This document shows, one piece after another, positions 1 to 12,354 of a stretch of DNA of 64,000 bases (position 1 is the stretch's first letter; each line of letters begins with the position of its first letter). Both the position numbers and the translations under genes were made by a program. The DNA comes from Copromyces sp. CBS 386.78. Its lineage: Eukaryota > Ascomycota > Sordariomycetes > Sordariales > Sordariaceae. The stretch lies in contig MU839080.1 of NCBI GenBank assembly GCA_030685235.1, forward strand, positions 904,308 through 968,307. The letters run 5' to 3'. The notes beneath the pieces are model-generated. The model was not told where the DNA came from. It ran no database searches and worked only from the letters and a program-made list of their open reading frames with translations.

Positions 1-501
1 CTTTTGCGATCTCGGGGATAGGTGATCGACGGCCGAGGGACACAGTAAGGGTACTCTACAGTGTGTCTACTCTAATCATCTCAACTTTTCAAGTAAATGA
101 TAACGTGACAGAGCATGATTACCCTTTTTTTAGTCCAGTGCAATGAGATTGAGGCTCATCCGGTGGACTATTTGTCTGAGTTCTCGCTCGCTGTCGAATC
201 TGCGGTGCGCACAGAAATAAGGCCTCATTTTGAGTGCTTAGGTCTGCGGTTCGTTTCCGCTGTTGTCAGGTTTTGTTTCACGTCCTGTCTTCGCGAGGCC
301 CCTATTCGCAAGGTCCTTGGAGTTTATTACAGAACCATGATGAGAAGAACCTCGAGTAATTCCGCCAGCTGGCCCGAAATTGAGGGCCCTTTCTGTCTTG
401 CCAACAACACTCTCCATCAGCTACCGGTATGCAGGATCTGTACATAAAGTCTATGAGTGTGATGTGTGTCCTGGCAACGCTGTAATGAAGCAAGGTACCT
501 A

Positions 502-536
<35 letters not shown>

Positions 537-537
537 A
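502..537. repeat. (CCTG)n microsatellite
   Basis: About nine consecutive CCTG units, ending in a CCTA variant. Simple tetranucleotide repeat, likely length-polymorphic. No coding context. Confidence 0.9.
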
Positions 538-3500
538 GCGTTCGACTTCATTTCGTCCCAGAACGTGGCTTCTTTGTTCCTCTGTTGTTGAACTTGTTGG
601 TAAGCTCAACAGCCGGTTCATGGCTGCTCCATCACCTCCATGTCCGTCCGCCAAGTCCGATTCGCCGCCAAGGCCTTGGCCCAAGTTCAAGTTTGTCAAA
701 GTGTTCTGTGATGAGGTGCGCGTGTGTGCTGTCAGGTGGTGGTTTTTCTCCGAGCTTCTGGCGCCTGTGGAGTGCAGGACGCACATTGACAACGGGCCTG
801 AATGACACTGTTGACTGCACGCACTGCGGAAGGAAACGGACGATACCCATACTGTGCGAGAAGATTAAGATTGATACTGTCATCCTACAGCTCCAACTAC
901 ATAGAGGTAACGGCGGCGGCTTTTGCTTGGTAAACTTTATCTCTCCAGGTCGGACGTCAATCTCGACATTGTGTGCCAGAAACGCCCTCACCACCAATTG
1001 CCATGGCGTGACAATGGCCACAGAGAGGTTCTCGTTTGACCAAGACCGATTGTTTCTACTGGCCAAACATCTCTCAGGGCAGCTGACTCTGATCTATTCT
1101 GGGCCCTTTTAATCAGGCACAACAGCAGATCCGGCGGGAGCTTGCCGAGGTTTAGCTCAGGTCATGATCATCACTGAGCTACGGAACTTAGGTGGGAGCC
1201 AAGAGTCTTCTCCACCTTTTCCTGGGCCCGGCTTTCCTTCTTTTTATGTATTCTGTTGCCTTGCCCTTCGCGCCCGAGCGCTCCCAAGGTGCCATCCATC
1301 TCGAGCTGGTTTTAGTTGTAAGTTTCTAGTAAGTTCACCTTTGGGCAAGCTGAGTACGGCATAGTCTGTGCATGGTTGGTTGGCTCTTGATTCTCTCCCG
1401 CGGATATTGAGTGATAACAGAAAGTGCAGGTAACCATTACGTACCTATTCCGACAACGGCTGAGGGTTGGCCATTTTTCCATCACAAAGGACCCTGAGGT
1501 GCCTTTCTGTCCATCCCAAGCGGGAGAAGAAAAGGAGGCTGGTTTAAGCTCATCTGGGGATAGCCGCCCCTGTAAGGTTCCTGGAAGAACATGTTACCTA
1601 TTGCTACGTGCCCCTGGGCCAATCAGAGCGCGCCCTGTACCGGAAACACAATTGAGGCGGAGCTCGGCTAGCTCTCTTCTTTCCTCCGTCAATGGTCCGT
1701 TGCAACCTCCAATATTCCGTGGGTGGGCAGCCGACGACCTGTCTACCTACCTCTCTGGCATCGAGCAAGAGACTTTTGGAGGGTACAAAGCGAAAAGGGA
1801 AATTGTCACGGATATGGACGTGGACGGGCACTCACCGTTTGGGATCTGGCCTGCATGACGCACGAACTTGACACTGACACCAGCATCTCACGGCCCTGGA
1901 GTCGGTTGGGGGCTTTGTGGTTATCATTCGAGGAAAGTCCGTCTCCCCCCCCCGCCTGCGGTGCGCCAAAGTATAAAGCCAACGTACTATGGACCACTTT
2001 GGTTAAAATTGCAACTGGGCTCAGTTAGCTGTGCTGGAACTAACAGCAGTCCTTTAATTTCTTGAGTGGTTCTTGCGTGACGAAGGTGGAGGGCAGAAAC
2101 AACTACCTCGTTAGTTGCCGTCGTGAGGGGAAGTTTGGGTGCTTGACGAGGTCTTTGATGGCCGCGATATCATCCTGCAGATGAGGGGTCTGGTCAGTTC
2201 ACTCGGGAATAAAACAGGCAGGCCAATGGGGAGTGGTAGAGGTTCAACTCTAGCCAAGCCAATACGGAGTCCCCTTCGACGCCGATTGTGTCTGTGTGAC
2301 CGTGGTAGAGTGTGCCATACTCTGCGGCAAGTCTCAGCCGTTTTCATCCGGGCCACCTTCCATTTTCCTCGACAATCGACAGGGACTTGAGTTTGCGTCG
2401 ACTGGATTGCGAGCAAGGAAGCAGAGGTGTTACGCAAAGCCCACGTCAGGTTCCTGAAGAGAAAATGGCTTTCCACTGAACAAACCCAATGATCGTCCAA
2501 GAGGGACAGCATAGAAAGTTGACATGGTCGGGTCCCGGGTTGAGTTTGCTCCGAATCATCCCTTCCTTCGAAAGCACCTTCCAAATTTCGATCCACAGAA
2601 ATATTAGGGACGATAAGTACCTCTAGGTAGCGGGGCAGTTCTGATTGATGTCATCATGGCACCAGGATCATCATCGAAGGCGAACGGATGAACACTGTAC
2701 ACTAGAATTCCTTCCCTTTTGTGGTATGAACTTCCCAACGCGCACGGAAGGAATCGCCAGGGCACCCCTTTCCCCCTGGGCTCCCAAGCTACCGGCCCTA
2801 CCGGCACACAGACGGGCGCGCACAAATCCAAATGCAGAATTTCCCCAAGGTGGCAGGGACAAAATTCTGTCCATCCACAAAGAAGTTGGGGGTTTCTGCC
2901 AGATCTGCCAGTGAAAACCCTTCTCGTCAGATGTCCAATTTTTTTCACGCACGACAAGATCAGCTCCTGTCCACCCACCTGTCCACTTGCCGAGGACCAA
3001 CTTGCCGATTATATGCGAGCCCGAGCACCGACAGAGCGTAGCGTTTCTGGGGTGCCGGTAAATACTAGCAAGTCCTCCCATGTTGGTGATCGGTACCCCT
3101 CCTGCCCTCCGCGCCGTCCTCCATGAAAGACTCCTCCTACACCGGCAGCACCGCAGCGCATGCGTACTCAGGCGAGACCGAGAATACTACCTCCCGGCTC
3201 CCTACCCTGAGTTCCGGGGCAACGAACGGAACGGATACAGTACGGGTCGTCAAAGTCTCTGGCACTCCGTCGGTACCGCAAACCCTGGCCTCCTTGTAAC
3301 GGACCATTCGGCTGTGCCATGATTCGAAATTCTCTCGCCGAGCCGCCCGTTGCCCGTGAGTCTCCCGAGGTCAGACATTCCGCTACGGGACTGTATGGGA
3401 TCAGACGCGGCCGTGAAAACTCGACTGCTTTGCTCTCGGCTCTCCATTTTTCAAGGGAATAAACAAAACACTCGCCTCTGCTTTTCTCAGTCTTCGACCG

Positions 3501-3580
3501 TTGTACTTTGTAGTGAGCCGCAGATATCCATGCATCATGGATCGAGCGATGGAGCCTCAACTCGACAGTCCACCGTTGAC

Positions 3581-3646
3581 GGGCAGTGGAGGCCGGTGGT
3601 CCCGGTGGAGGTTAGTGGATGCCAGTGGAGGCCAGTGGAGAGGCAG
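3581..3646. repeat. G-rich imperfect minisatellite
   Basis: Tandem imperfect units around the core CAGTGGAGGCC (variants AGTGGATGCC, GGTGGAGGTT, AGTGGAGAGG). Purine/G-rich on the + strand. No gene context. Confidence 0.65.
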
Positions 3647-6600
3647 CATTGACAGAAAACATGTCAATTGTTTTGAGGGTACGTACAGAGTCGCAACTGA
3701 TACTCTCGCGACGGACTATACCCAGTTGAAGAAACTTAAGCGAATCGCGACCCACGGCACCACCGAAAAGGAGATTTTTATTGACCCCATCACCGTCGGC
3801 AGGACACGATTGTCTGCATGTCGATGGCTTGACTTGATGCAACAGATGGCGGTGGATGGATGGACGATGAGTCGAACATGATCTTCTATGATGAGTAAGT
3901 TAGAGTTTTGCCCTCACCCATGGTTATCGTGCCCGAACGAAGCGATAATGATGCCAAAGTTGCTAACCCTTGTCTATTGCTTTTGGTTGAGAAACTAACA
4001 ATTGCAGCGCGGGGGCATCTGGTTGGATGAAACAATCGTTTCTCGTGTCCATTTTTGGATACTTGCCTGCCGTCTCAAGCCCCTGCGACTCCTTTCTTCT
4101 CAACTCCTGACTGGGCTTTCTATCGAGCTTGGCGGCCGGGGCGTGATGCATCGTCATTGCCGTGAGGCTCGGTTCGCTCGATCTGGGGCACGCCAACGAC
4201 AACGACGACAACACTGCCAAGTCCCCTCCTTTCACTCACCAGTCCTCGAGTGAGGGTTTCCATCGCGAACAAGCTCGGCATGTGACATTTTCTGAAGACA
4301 CATGCATGCCATTCAGTGGCGTACAACACCCCAGAGAAGAAAAAACATGTTGTGACATGTGCTGGCTAGTGCGCTTGACATGTGCTGCAACAAGCGCAGA
4401 CCTCGACGTTCCTATCCTCACTGTTGTCTGGGCTTGTTATGTCTGTGTTGCGAAGTGGTCAGCCTGGGTTCGGTTGCGATGAAGCTCATCTCGCTCCTTG
4501 ATCCTATCAGGCCTTGGCCTTGCTCTCTTGTTGTTTCATGGAATTTTCAGAGACAACGACACGCCAGCCGGCAAAAGGTCATGGGCAGGTGGTGTGCAGG
4601 TGTGCTAGCCTCCTCGTCCGTCGACGCCATCCACGCCCGTCCCACGTTCACCCATGGGTTTGTTCAAGGGTTTGTCCCCTGAAGTTTGCCGCTTGACTGC
4701 TTTGGGCGTAGTTGGTTTCTATTCTTAAAGTTAACCTTCTTTGCCCTTCTTGGTTTGCTCCACTTGACTGCTGCCACATCCGACCGAGAAACAGCCGGCC
4801 TAGCCACTCAGAGGGGAGGAAGCAGAAAACACGCTGTTAACCCTAAAGCCACTCACCAACAACCCCTTAAATATTAGGCCGTCTTACAGGCTTCCCAGTC
4901 TTACTCCCGTCATCAGATGACTTTTTCCCAAGATCTCTCTCTGCCAACAGACATAGATTCGCAATCTCGAATGCATTCCGCAAAGCCTCAATTCCTTATT
5001 TCCGAGCACCAAAGGCCATACCAACAACTCTGTAGTCTCCTTTCCGAACGACCCATCGACTGCTTTAGGGTTAGCAGGCCGCAATAGTCAAGAGCTCCGA
5101 TACAACGTTCCACTCTAGTCATGCCCGCGGCTTCCGCCAACAAGCCTTCTTTCATCATTGCTTGACTGTCGAGACCGTTTTGGCTGACCATACAAGCCAT
5201 ATTTTTGCGCTTTTGACCATTCAAGTTCCATTTCCACCATCCATTTCATACGCCAGGCTGCAGGCATGCAAGTAATCAGAACCCAATTTCTTCAGTCCAC
5301 GCTTTACCCAACCTTTTCCATTCTTATCGACACTTGTCCACCACCAGATGCACCCCACGACAAAGCCCAACTGGTCCTGCCGTGTGTCGTTGGACAAGTG
5401 ACAGCAAGGTCAACGGACTGTACCTTTTGTTCCTGAGTGCCTACTTTGGAAATCGTAGATTCCGGACGCCCGGGGGCGGTGAGCCATTCGCACAGCTGTT
5501 GCAGGTCAACGACACGCACAGATGCGAATCATTCGGTCCATCGGAAGATGGCTTCGCAACAATAGCTTCGGCCTACTCCCACCCTACAATATCGGTTCTG
5601 ATACCGTTCACGGTGTTCACCCGTACCCCGGTACCTTCCCGCCAATCCTGGAAAGATGCGAGTGTGCAATGTTTGTTATCGGGGTGAACCGCCTTCAACA
5701 ACTCCACGTGCGCGCGGATCTCGCGGCTATCACGAATTACTGCAACAGGCCGAGGGCAAACCCTCATAAGAGCCGGCAAATCCTAGGCCGCTCATCGTCT
5801 CCTGCGCCTCAATCTCTACCGTGTGCTGTTGGCCTGGAACTAATTATAGTCACATCCCAATCAGGGAACTTTTAAAGTCATCTCCCGCTTGCCATTGGCA
5901 TCGTGGCTGGGTTGAGCCACTCAACCACCATAATTGTGATAGGTGAGGTGACAACTACATTGCTGTGATCACCATCCTTTCCTATCTGGGCTCCGAGATT
6001 GTCATTATCGGCTCCGAAAACGCTCTCTTCGACGAGATCACGGGAAACATCATAGCATCCTCATCCGACTGAGCATGCATCAATCCCAGGCACAGCATTA
6101 TAGACGGTAGATATACTGTTGCCTCAACCACTTCCCTCCTTCCAGGCCATGCCGCTAATAAATACACAACATGTTAGCCTCACAGAACGAAGCTGCACGG
6201 GTATTCTGTGCATTACACGTACATCACAGCCATGCGTTTGTGAAACCTCAAAGCGCGGTGAGAGACGGGACGAGACCGTCGACAAGGCCAGCTCAAGTCA
6301 CACGGAGGCTGCCTCCTTCACCATGCATTTCCACACCCGACACAATGGGTATCCTCTATGCCTGGAGTATTTCCCGATCCTTCGGCACCTACCCATCACT
6401 GTCCAGTGACTGTTCAGGGCAGGCACAGGAGGGATGAAATACCCCGATGTCTGTTCCCGTTGCCTTGCTATTTGCTCCTGGGATGGGTGGTTGGGTTTTG
6501 CATCAAACATGGTTCGTTTACCAGAGAAGAGATCACAACAGTATCTTGGTGGACACTGAGATTTCCTTCTCTGGGTCGAACAGACGCTGTGTCTTGAGGA

Positions 6601-7359
6601 TTCACTGCTTTTCACCCCGTTCTGATAATATGTCATGAGAAGGAATATTGTTCGAGGCGGATAGACCCGGTGACGTTGCCCTGCGTGGTCCCCTGCCCGC
6701 TCATTCAAGAGCTTGGGTCACATGCGGATTGCCTCATGCCATGAGCTCCCGCACCGTCGGGGTTGGCAGGGTAGTCACTTCCCAACCTTGAGCAAACAAT
6801 CAGCAATTTTTGTGCAAGAACTCAGGTTGCAGCCAGCAAACAAGGGGATTCTGGCACCTGACTCGACAACGAGGCAAGGCTAACACTCAGCAAAGATATG
6901 TAATCATTTATGGAAGGCCAAAAGAGGGAGAAAGCGTCTGGAAAAGCAGACAAGTGTTGACAAGACGGCCCGAAAGAGGCAAACGTGTACAGCACCAACA
7001 GCTAATCCGGGCTCCAACACCTTCCTTTGTCTCAGCAATGCCAATCTGTTGGGTCAGCACAAACTTCTTTTGCTTCCTTCCTGTCCTTTGTGTTTCATTG
7101 ACAAGTCATTTCTGTGTTCCCCCATCCCAGTCACACTGCCGGCACGCTCAAAAACATTTTATCTTCTTGTCACACTGTTTCCCCACGGAATACCACTCTG
7201 CGGCTGTAGACTGACTCTCGAGTGCTGGTAGGCGAGAGCTTCCCTTCTGACTGGGAGTTTCATCAATCGGCAGATCGAGTTATCTCGCGCGAGACTCCTT
7301 GTAATGGAGCCGGTTAACTGCTATGGACCATCTCGGACATCTGATAGCCTAGAGTTTGT

Positions 7360-7378
7360 CCCCCCCCCCCCCCCCCCC
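7360..7378. repeat. Homopolymer run of 19 C
   Basis: Nineteen consecutive C residues (G on the - strand). Such a run is a replication-slippage and sequencing-error site, so its exact length should not be trusted. Confidence 0.9.
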
Positions 7379-10300
7379 GACGAGGAAGATTTACTGGTCG
7401 ATAAACGATACACTTGACTCCATTTTATCTCGACGAGTCTTTGAAGATCCTTGGTCTCCATCTCCATGCCCAGTTCCGTCACTCCCTTGCTTCATCTCCA
7501 TAGTATAATTCCCCATCGAGCATTTTTCGCTTGCCATTCTCAAACAATCGAAGAGGCTATGACATGGCCCGGCATAGCATGGTGTAGTGGCAGTTACTCA
7601 TCCGCCTGCCTCAACTCCAATCCCTCGCTCCACCAAAACTCCCCTCCCCACACTGCAACTTCTCGTATTCCGTTGCACTAAGGCAAAGACCAAAAAGTAA
7701 CCCATCAAGGTTCCATAGGTCCATCGGTGGTGGTCCATTCCATGGTGCTCGGGCGGCTATCCTATTCAAGCGCCTCGCAGGGAATCACTACATGGGAGGC
7801 TAACCTGGACTTTCTGACAAGGTAGTCCCCTGCGTGGGTTGAAGCGGAATGAAAGGGTGAGGCTGGGGAAGAATATCCCAAAACGTACAACGTAGCCGAC
7901 GGCAGAAACGGCGATCAGGAAGGGTTGACTCCTCACTCATCGCCATGGTCGCCGTCTCCGTCGCCCTCACTGCTGTCGGCGCTGTCCTTCTCGCCCGTCG
8001 CAGCCGCGTTTCCGTATAGCTCCGACCGCTGTATGTACCAGGCTGTGAGGACATGAACCTGTCGACTACCCACACGAACTACCTAGTCACTCAATGAATG
8101 ACCACTGGACAGACGGTCAGCGTTTACGCCCTCCTTCGTGCCTCCGCAACAAGTAGCATCGACAGGGACATGGCTTCTACCCTGGGAGCCACAGCAGTGG
8201 TCAAGACCAGCAAAGAAAAGAGAAAAGAAAGGTTGCCCAGCCACACCTTTCGCAGTTTGCCTCCAGCCCCAGCTCCAAGGTCCCTCATCCTCACCCCCGG
8301 TCCTTGCCCTTGTCCATGTCCTGGTCGCCTACGGCGCCGGGCGCGACGGTACTGCGGTAAGTGTACGCTCCGGCCCGAGAGAACCAGCCAACGGGGTCAA
8401 GTTGCGAAAGTCTCATCTTCCACTGTACTACTGTACAACCCTTACTCAGACTCAGACCATGTTCTGTGTCCTGTCTGGTCTAATTAGCTGCTCCCGGGGA
8501 TGCAAGTTCGGTTTGATGAGGAAAAAAATGGTTGTGTTGCCGGTCTGGTGTCAACCGAGGTTATAAGCAGGTCGGGCCAGTTCGGCTCTGTTTAGGCCGA
8601 GAGAATGAGTGGATGAGCGAGTGGACAATGATGTGGTTCAAAACCGCACGATCGTCGTGATGCAGGCCAGATTTGAACTCAGTGGCCCGATGGTGAAGAT
8701 GAGTTGTACACGCGACTGGAGCGAGTGGCCAAGTGGTGTGGGGGGTTGCTTAAGTTCGGGGAGCGTGAAGCCGAACGAATGGAAGAGACGAGAGAGATAA
8801 GGTAGGTGTGGCGCTAGACCATGTGTTCGATCAAAAGTCTTTATTTCTTTCTTTTTCGTTGTACTACATGTGTTACAGGAATAATTAGAGGCTTTAGAGT
8901 GCGGCGTGCGCGTGATCGGGGAGAGTGTCTTCTTGTCCCTGGGTGGGAAATCCGCTGGACTTTTGCCAGTGGGCTAAGTCGAGAAGCCGGATGAGGAACA
9001 AAGGAGTATTCCAAGAAATATCAAAACTTACACAATTGAGCTCCATACCATCGTCATCTCCACGGTGAAACCTTCACCAGTCCCTCTCGACGAGTCAACT
9101 TGCTTCCAGAGCAGAAAGAACGAGACGACCTGAAACCTGGCTGATGTTTCGCTCCTTCCAGATCCCTCCCTCGTGCCTCCCCTCTCACATTGGCATAATC
9201 CCCTGGCTCCTGTCTTCTGAGACTACCAAGACGGGTCCATACCTCCATGGACCAACCCCACTAACCACCCATTGTCCACTGACCCTTCGTGCCTTCCTCT
9301 GCAAAAGCAAGTCTCCTACGTTATGCAAGCAACTTACCTTAATCTTACCACTTTGGATCGGGGCCAAGAACTTGCATGTGACCTCCTCGAAGCGCGAGTC
9401 TCAGCCAGGGAGGCGGAAAATGAGTCGTGTAGTGTAGCACGAGAAGCACATTGAGAGAGAAGGGACACGTTCGTTGTTACACATTTCACCGACACGCAGA
9501 CTCGTTCAGACTGGATAGGAGTCCAGGCTCGGAACAAAGAGAGAAGCAGCAACACAAACCAAAAAGAGTGGAAGTGGAGGTGGAGAAAGGGTAGAGCATC
9601 ATAAAAAGGAAACTGTAAGTCATTGGCCATCATCACACCCCTCGACATTTCACGCGATGCCAAGATACCCATTTACCCAGTTGTATCTGGTAAATGAAGG
9701 TAAGGCTGACTCGGCGGCTGTAAAATCGAAGGGATTTGGAGGATATTCCCAAACGAACTGACTTCTCCAGGTAACAGCCAACAATGAATCCCTCCCTCCC
9801 GGCCAGCCGCCTGGCACGGTCCCGAGCTCGGAGCTTCAATCCTGAACTACATCGGCGATGATGCTTCGGGCCGTTGGTAGTTGCCTGGCGGGCCTGTAAA
9901 AGTTATGGTATGTTTTCGTCTGCTACCAGCTGCCCGGTTTGGTAGAATAGATTGCCGTACGTACGTTCCTCTATCATTCCGTTTATTCAATAATGAGTAG
10001 ACGTACTGGGATAAATAAATAATCCCATTTGAATGCCTTAGCTGCCCTGAAACCCGGAAACGCAACCCGGACAGCGGATAATGGAATACCGCGTGGTTGG
10101 TTGTTGGGTTATCCTACTCGGGACTCAAGACTCTAGACCGTAAGTTCCAGTCGTCTGGCATATACTAATTAATATTCAAACGTAAATTAATAGTCCAGCC
10201 TGGTGGTTGGGTGTCCGGGGATAATAAACCAGGTAAGGGTCTGGGGCCCGGTTGCTATATGATTAGAATAAGGCCGCGAAACCGACAACGCAAACCGTAA

Positions 10301-12354
10301 ATACGGCCGAATAGAAATTATGATAGGAAGGGAAGAAAAAGAAGATAAAGAAAGGAAAAAGGCCGACCTTTACGTGAGAACTATGCATTTGAGAATCTCA
10401 TTCCATTAGCAGGCTATACACGCGTGTTGGTGGTAGCGTCACGGTAGTGTACAGTATGTCGCGGTCCTCTTTTCATGATGCCATCGAGATGAGGCTGTGT
10501 TGAAGGGTATCTCAACCGCACCGTAATGATTACAATTTGCATACCTCTAGTGTAAGTGCTGTACCGTAGCTTAACGTCGTTGGTTTACGTCGATATTGAG
10601 ATCTCGCTAGTCTTTTCAGTGACTCGCCAATTTTTGGGGGCGGGAAAGAACCAACAGACCGTGACAGTCACAAATCACTTGAAAATATTCACACAAAGCA
10701 CAAAGCAACGCCACAATCAACTCCCAAAGCCCAAAAGTCGATTATTGAACTGACCATGCAATACAACGTTGCCGTGGTGCTCCCTTTCTGTGGCGGGCTA
10801 CTGTACAAATATGCTGAGTTGGTGCTTATGTTGCCGCCAACTCGCACTTGTTGTTTCCAACCGCAGCATTAATGTTACACAAGTCCATAACCGCGGGACA
10901 GATGCTCCTTCTTTGTCTTACCAACTGCTTCTTCTCATGGAAAGGACAAGCCAAATTTCACAATATTTCACAATAACCTGAGAAGTTTGTTTTCTGTAAA
11001 AAAACCTAAAAAAAACCTTGTAAGACGGAAAAAAAAAAGACACCAAGAAAAGAGATGTCGTCCTTATCGTAGCCATTGCTGTTGTCACGTACCACCACAC
11101 GGCAAACCAACAAGGGAGAAATCCGATCCCTCACCTGCCAATACTGCATCTCTTCTAGGGAGCAGCGGCCCGTTGTCGCGGTTCGTTAAGGATCAAGTAG
11201 GCAAGCGAGATGTCATGTTGCTTCCGGGAGTTGGAAGAGGCAAGCGTCCTAGGATTGAATACATGTGAAGCAAGTAGCTGGACTTTGGCAAAGAGTCATA
11301 ATCCATGTGAAACGTGCGTGCGGGAGGGGCACATGAGGGAAGATGAAGTACGAGTGCGGTAAGAAAATGACACTATATCTACCTTATCCAAGCGACCTAA
11401 CTACCCGATAACTAGACCTAGTTCACCCCTGAATTGCTTCAAGGTGAACTCTCTCTTCTTGCCATTTTTGCTTGCCCAAATCTTTCCACATCCATAGCTG
11501 TCTACCTAATTTAACTAAGCTACCTATCTAAATAAAGTGAACATCATCACCCATACATAATACATATCCATCCTCCCATAGCATTTTCGATATACCTACC
11601 ACAGTCCTCTCCTATCACTTCTTTTGTGGTGCTGTATCGTACCCTATATAAGCTGATCTTCAATAGTTTTGATCACGTCTTGTGAGACTCCACGCCCTTA
11701 GCTACGCTTCCTTCATGCCTCCAACATCCTCCTTAGTAGGCTTATAACCTTTGTTTTCGATCCAAACGAAAATTCGGTATCGTCTCCACACCACCGGAAA
11801 CTTTGTTTTCCCCGTCTCATTGCCCCTGAGGTGCACCTTCGTCTTTAGCTCTCCTTCAGACACGCCCATCTTTATCACGCACATCTCAGCTTCGTACCTT
11901 GCCTCACCCAATCATCGTGTAGAGCACCACTCCAAACATGGTTTGTGTATGTCGACGACCTCTCACACTTCACAGGCCATTTTCTCGTCAATCTCGACAT
12001 CCTAAAGGATCAATAGTGCCCGCACCTATGCCGTCCTATTCGTTGTTCATACCACCCAGGATCAGAGCGGATTCACCCTGGGAATGTTTAAGATTGCTAT
12101 TCCCACATACTGCGAATGGCACGTATCTTCGTCCAAAACTTGACACTGTTCCAGGCGTTCAATCATATCGTATCATTTTGCGTGGTTGTGATCTTTGCAT
12201 GCAGGCGTTGTGATTCAGGTTGAAAAGTTTGTTTGAGGAAGGGGACCATGGATATATTTCCAATAATGACCAAACAGTGGACAGTTCTTCGATGTAGGTA
12301 TAGTGTATGTACAGGCTTCGTTGAGATGCGATGGCTCAAGCTATCAGCTCAAAC

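Larger units (their letters stand above)
1..12354. other. 12-kb stretch with no supportable gene
   Basis: I read both strands here and found no ORF with a recognisable domain, no convincing chain of exons and no tRNA or 5S rRNA. The longest open frames are about 110-175 codons, overlap each other on opposite strands and have low-complexity or compositionally random translations. Base composition is ordinary, with no RIP-like TA enrichment apart from slightly A+T-rich patches around 9.95-10.35 kb and 11.38-11.6 kb. Simple repeats at 502-537, 3581-3646 and 7360-7378 are listed separately. The stretch may be a long upstream region of a gene left of the window, may contain non-coding transcripts, or may hold a rapidly evolving multi-exon gene that I cannot see by eye. 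Confidence 0.55.

Noticed and set aside
585..1112. 175-codon + strand frame
   Set aside because: Overlapped by a 144-codon antisense frame, no recognisable motifs and low-complexity composition.
2111..2596. 161-codon open frame on the - strand
   Set aside because: No domain, random-like composition and overlapped by a + strand frame; no intron-linked neighbours.
7800..8487. Facing frames of 91 and 129-142 codons around 8 kb
   Set aside because: Rich in Arg, Pro and Ser from biased composition; no conserved motif and no splice-linked exons.
8650..8700. Possible tRNA T-loop (TTCAAAT on the - strand)
   Set aside because: The flanking five-base stems do not pair and no acceptor stem or A box could be drawn; the same applies to similar motifs at 16.77 and 46.31 kb.
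11702..11911. Charged 69-codon - strand frame downstream of kap104
   Set aside because: Looks mildly protein-like (WRRYRIFVWIENKG) but stands alone about 440 bp beyond the kap104 stop; more likely chance sequence.
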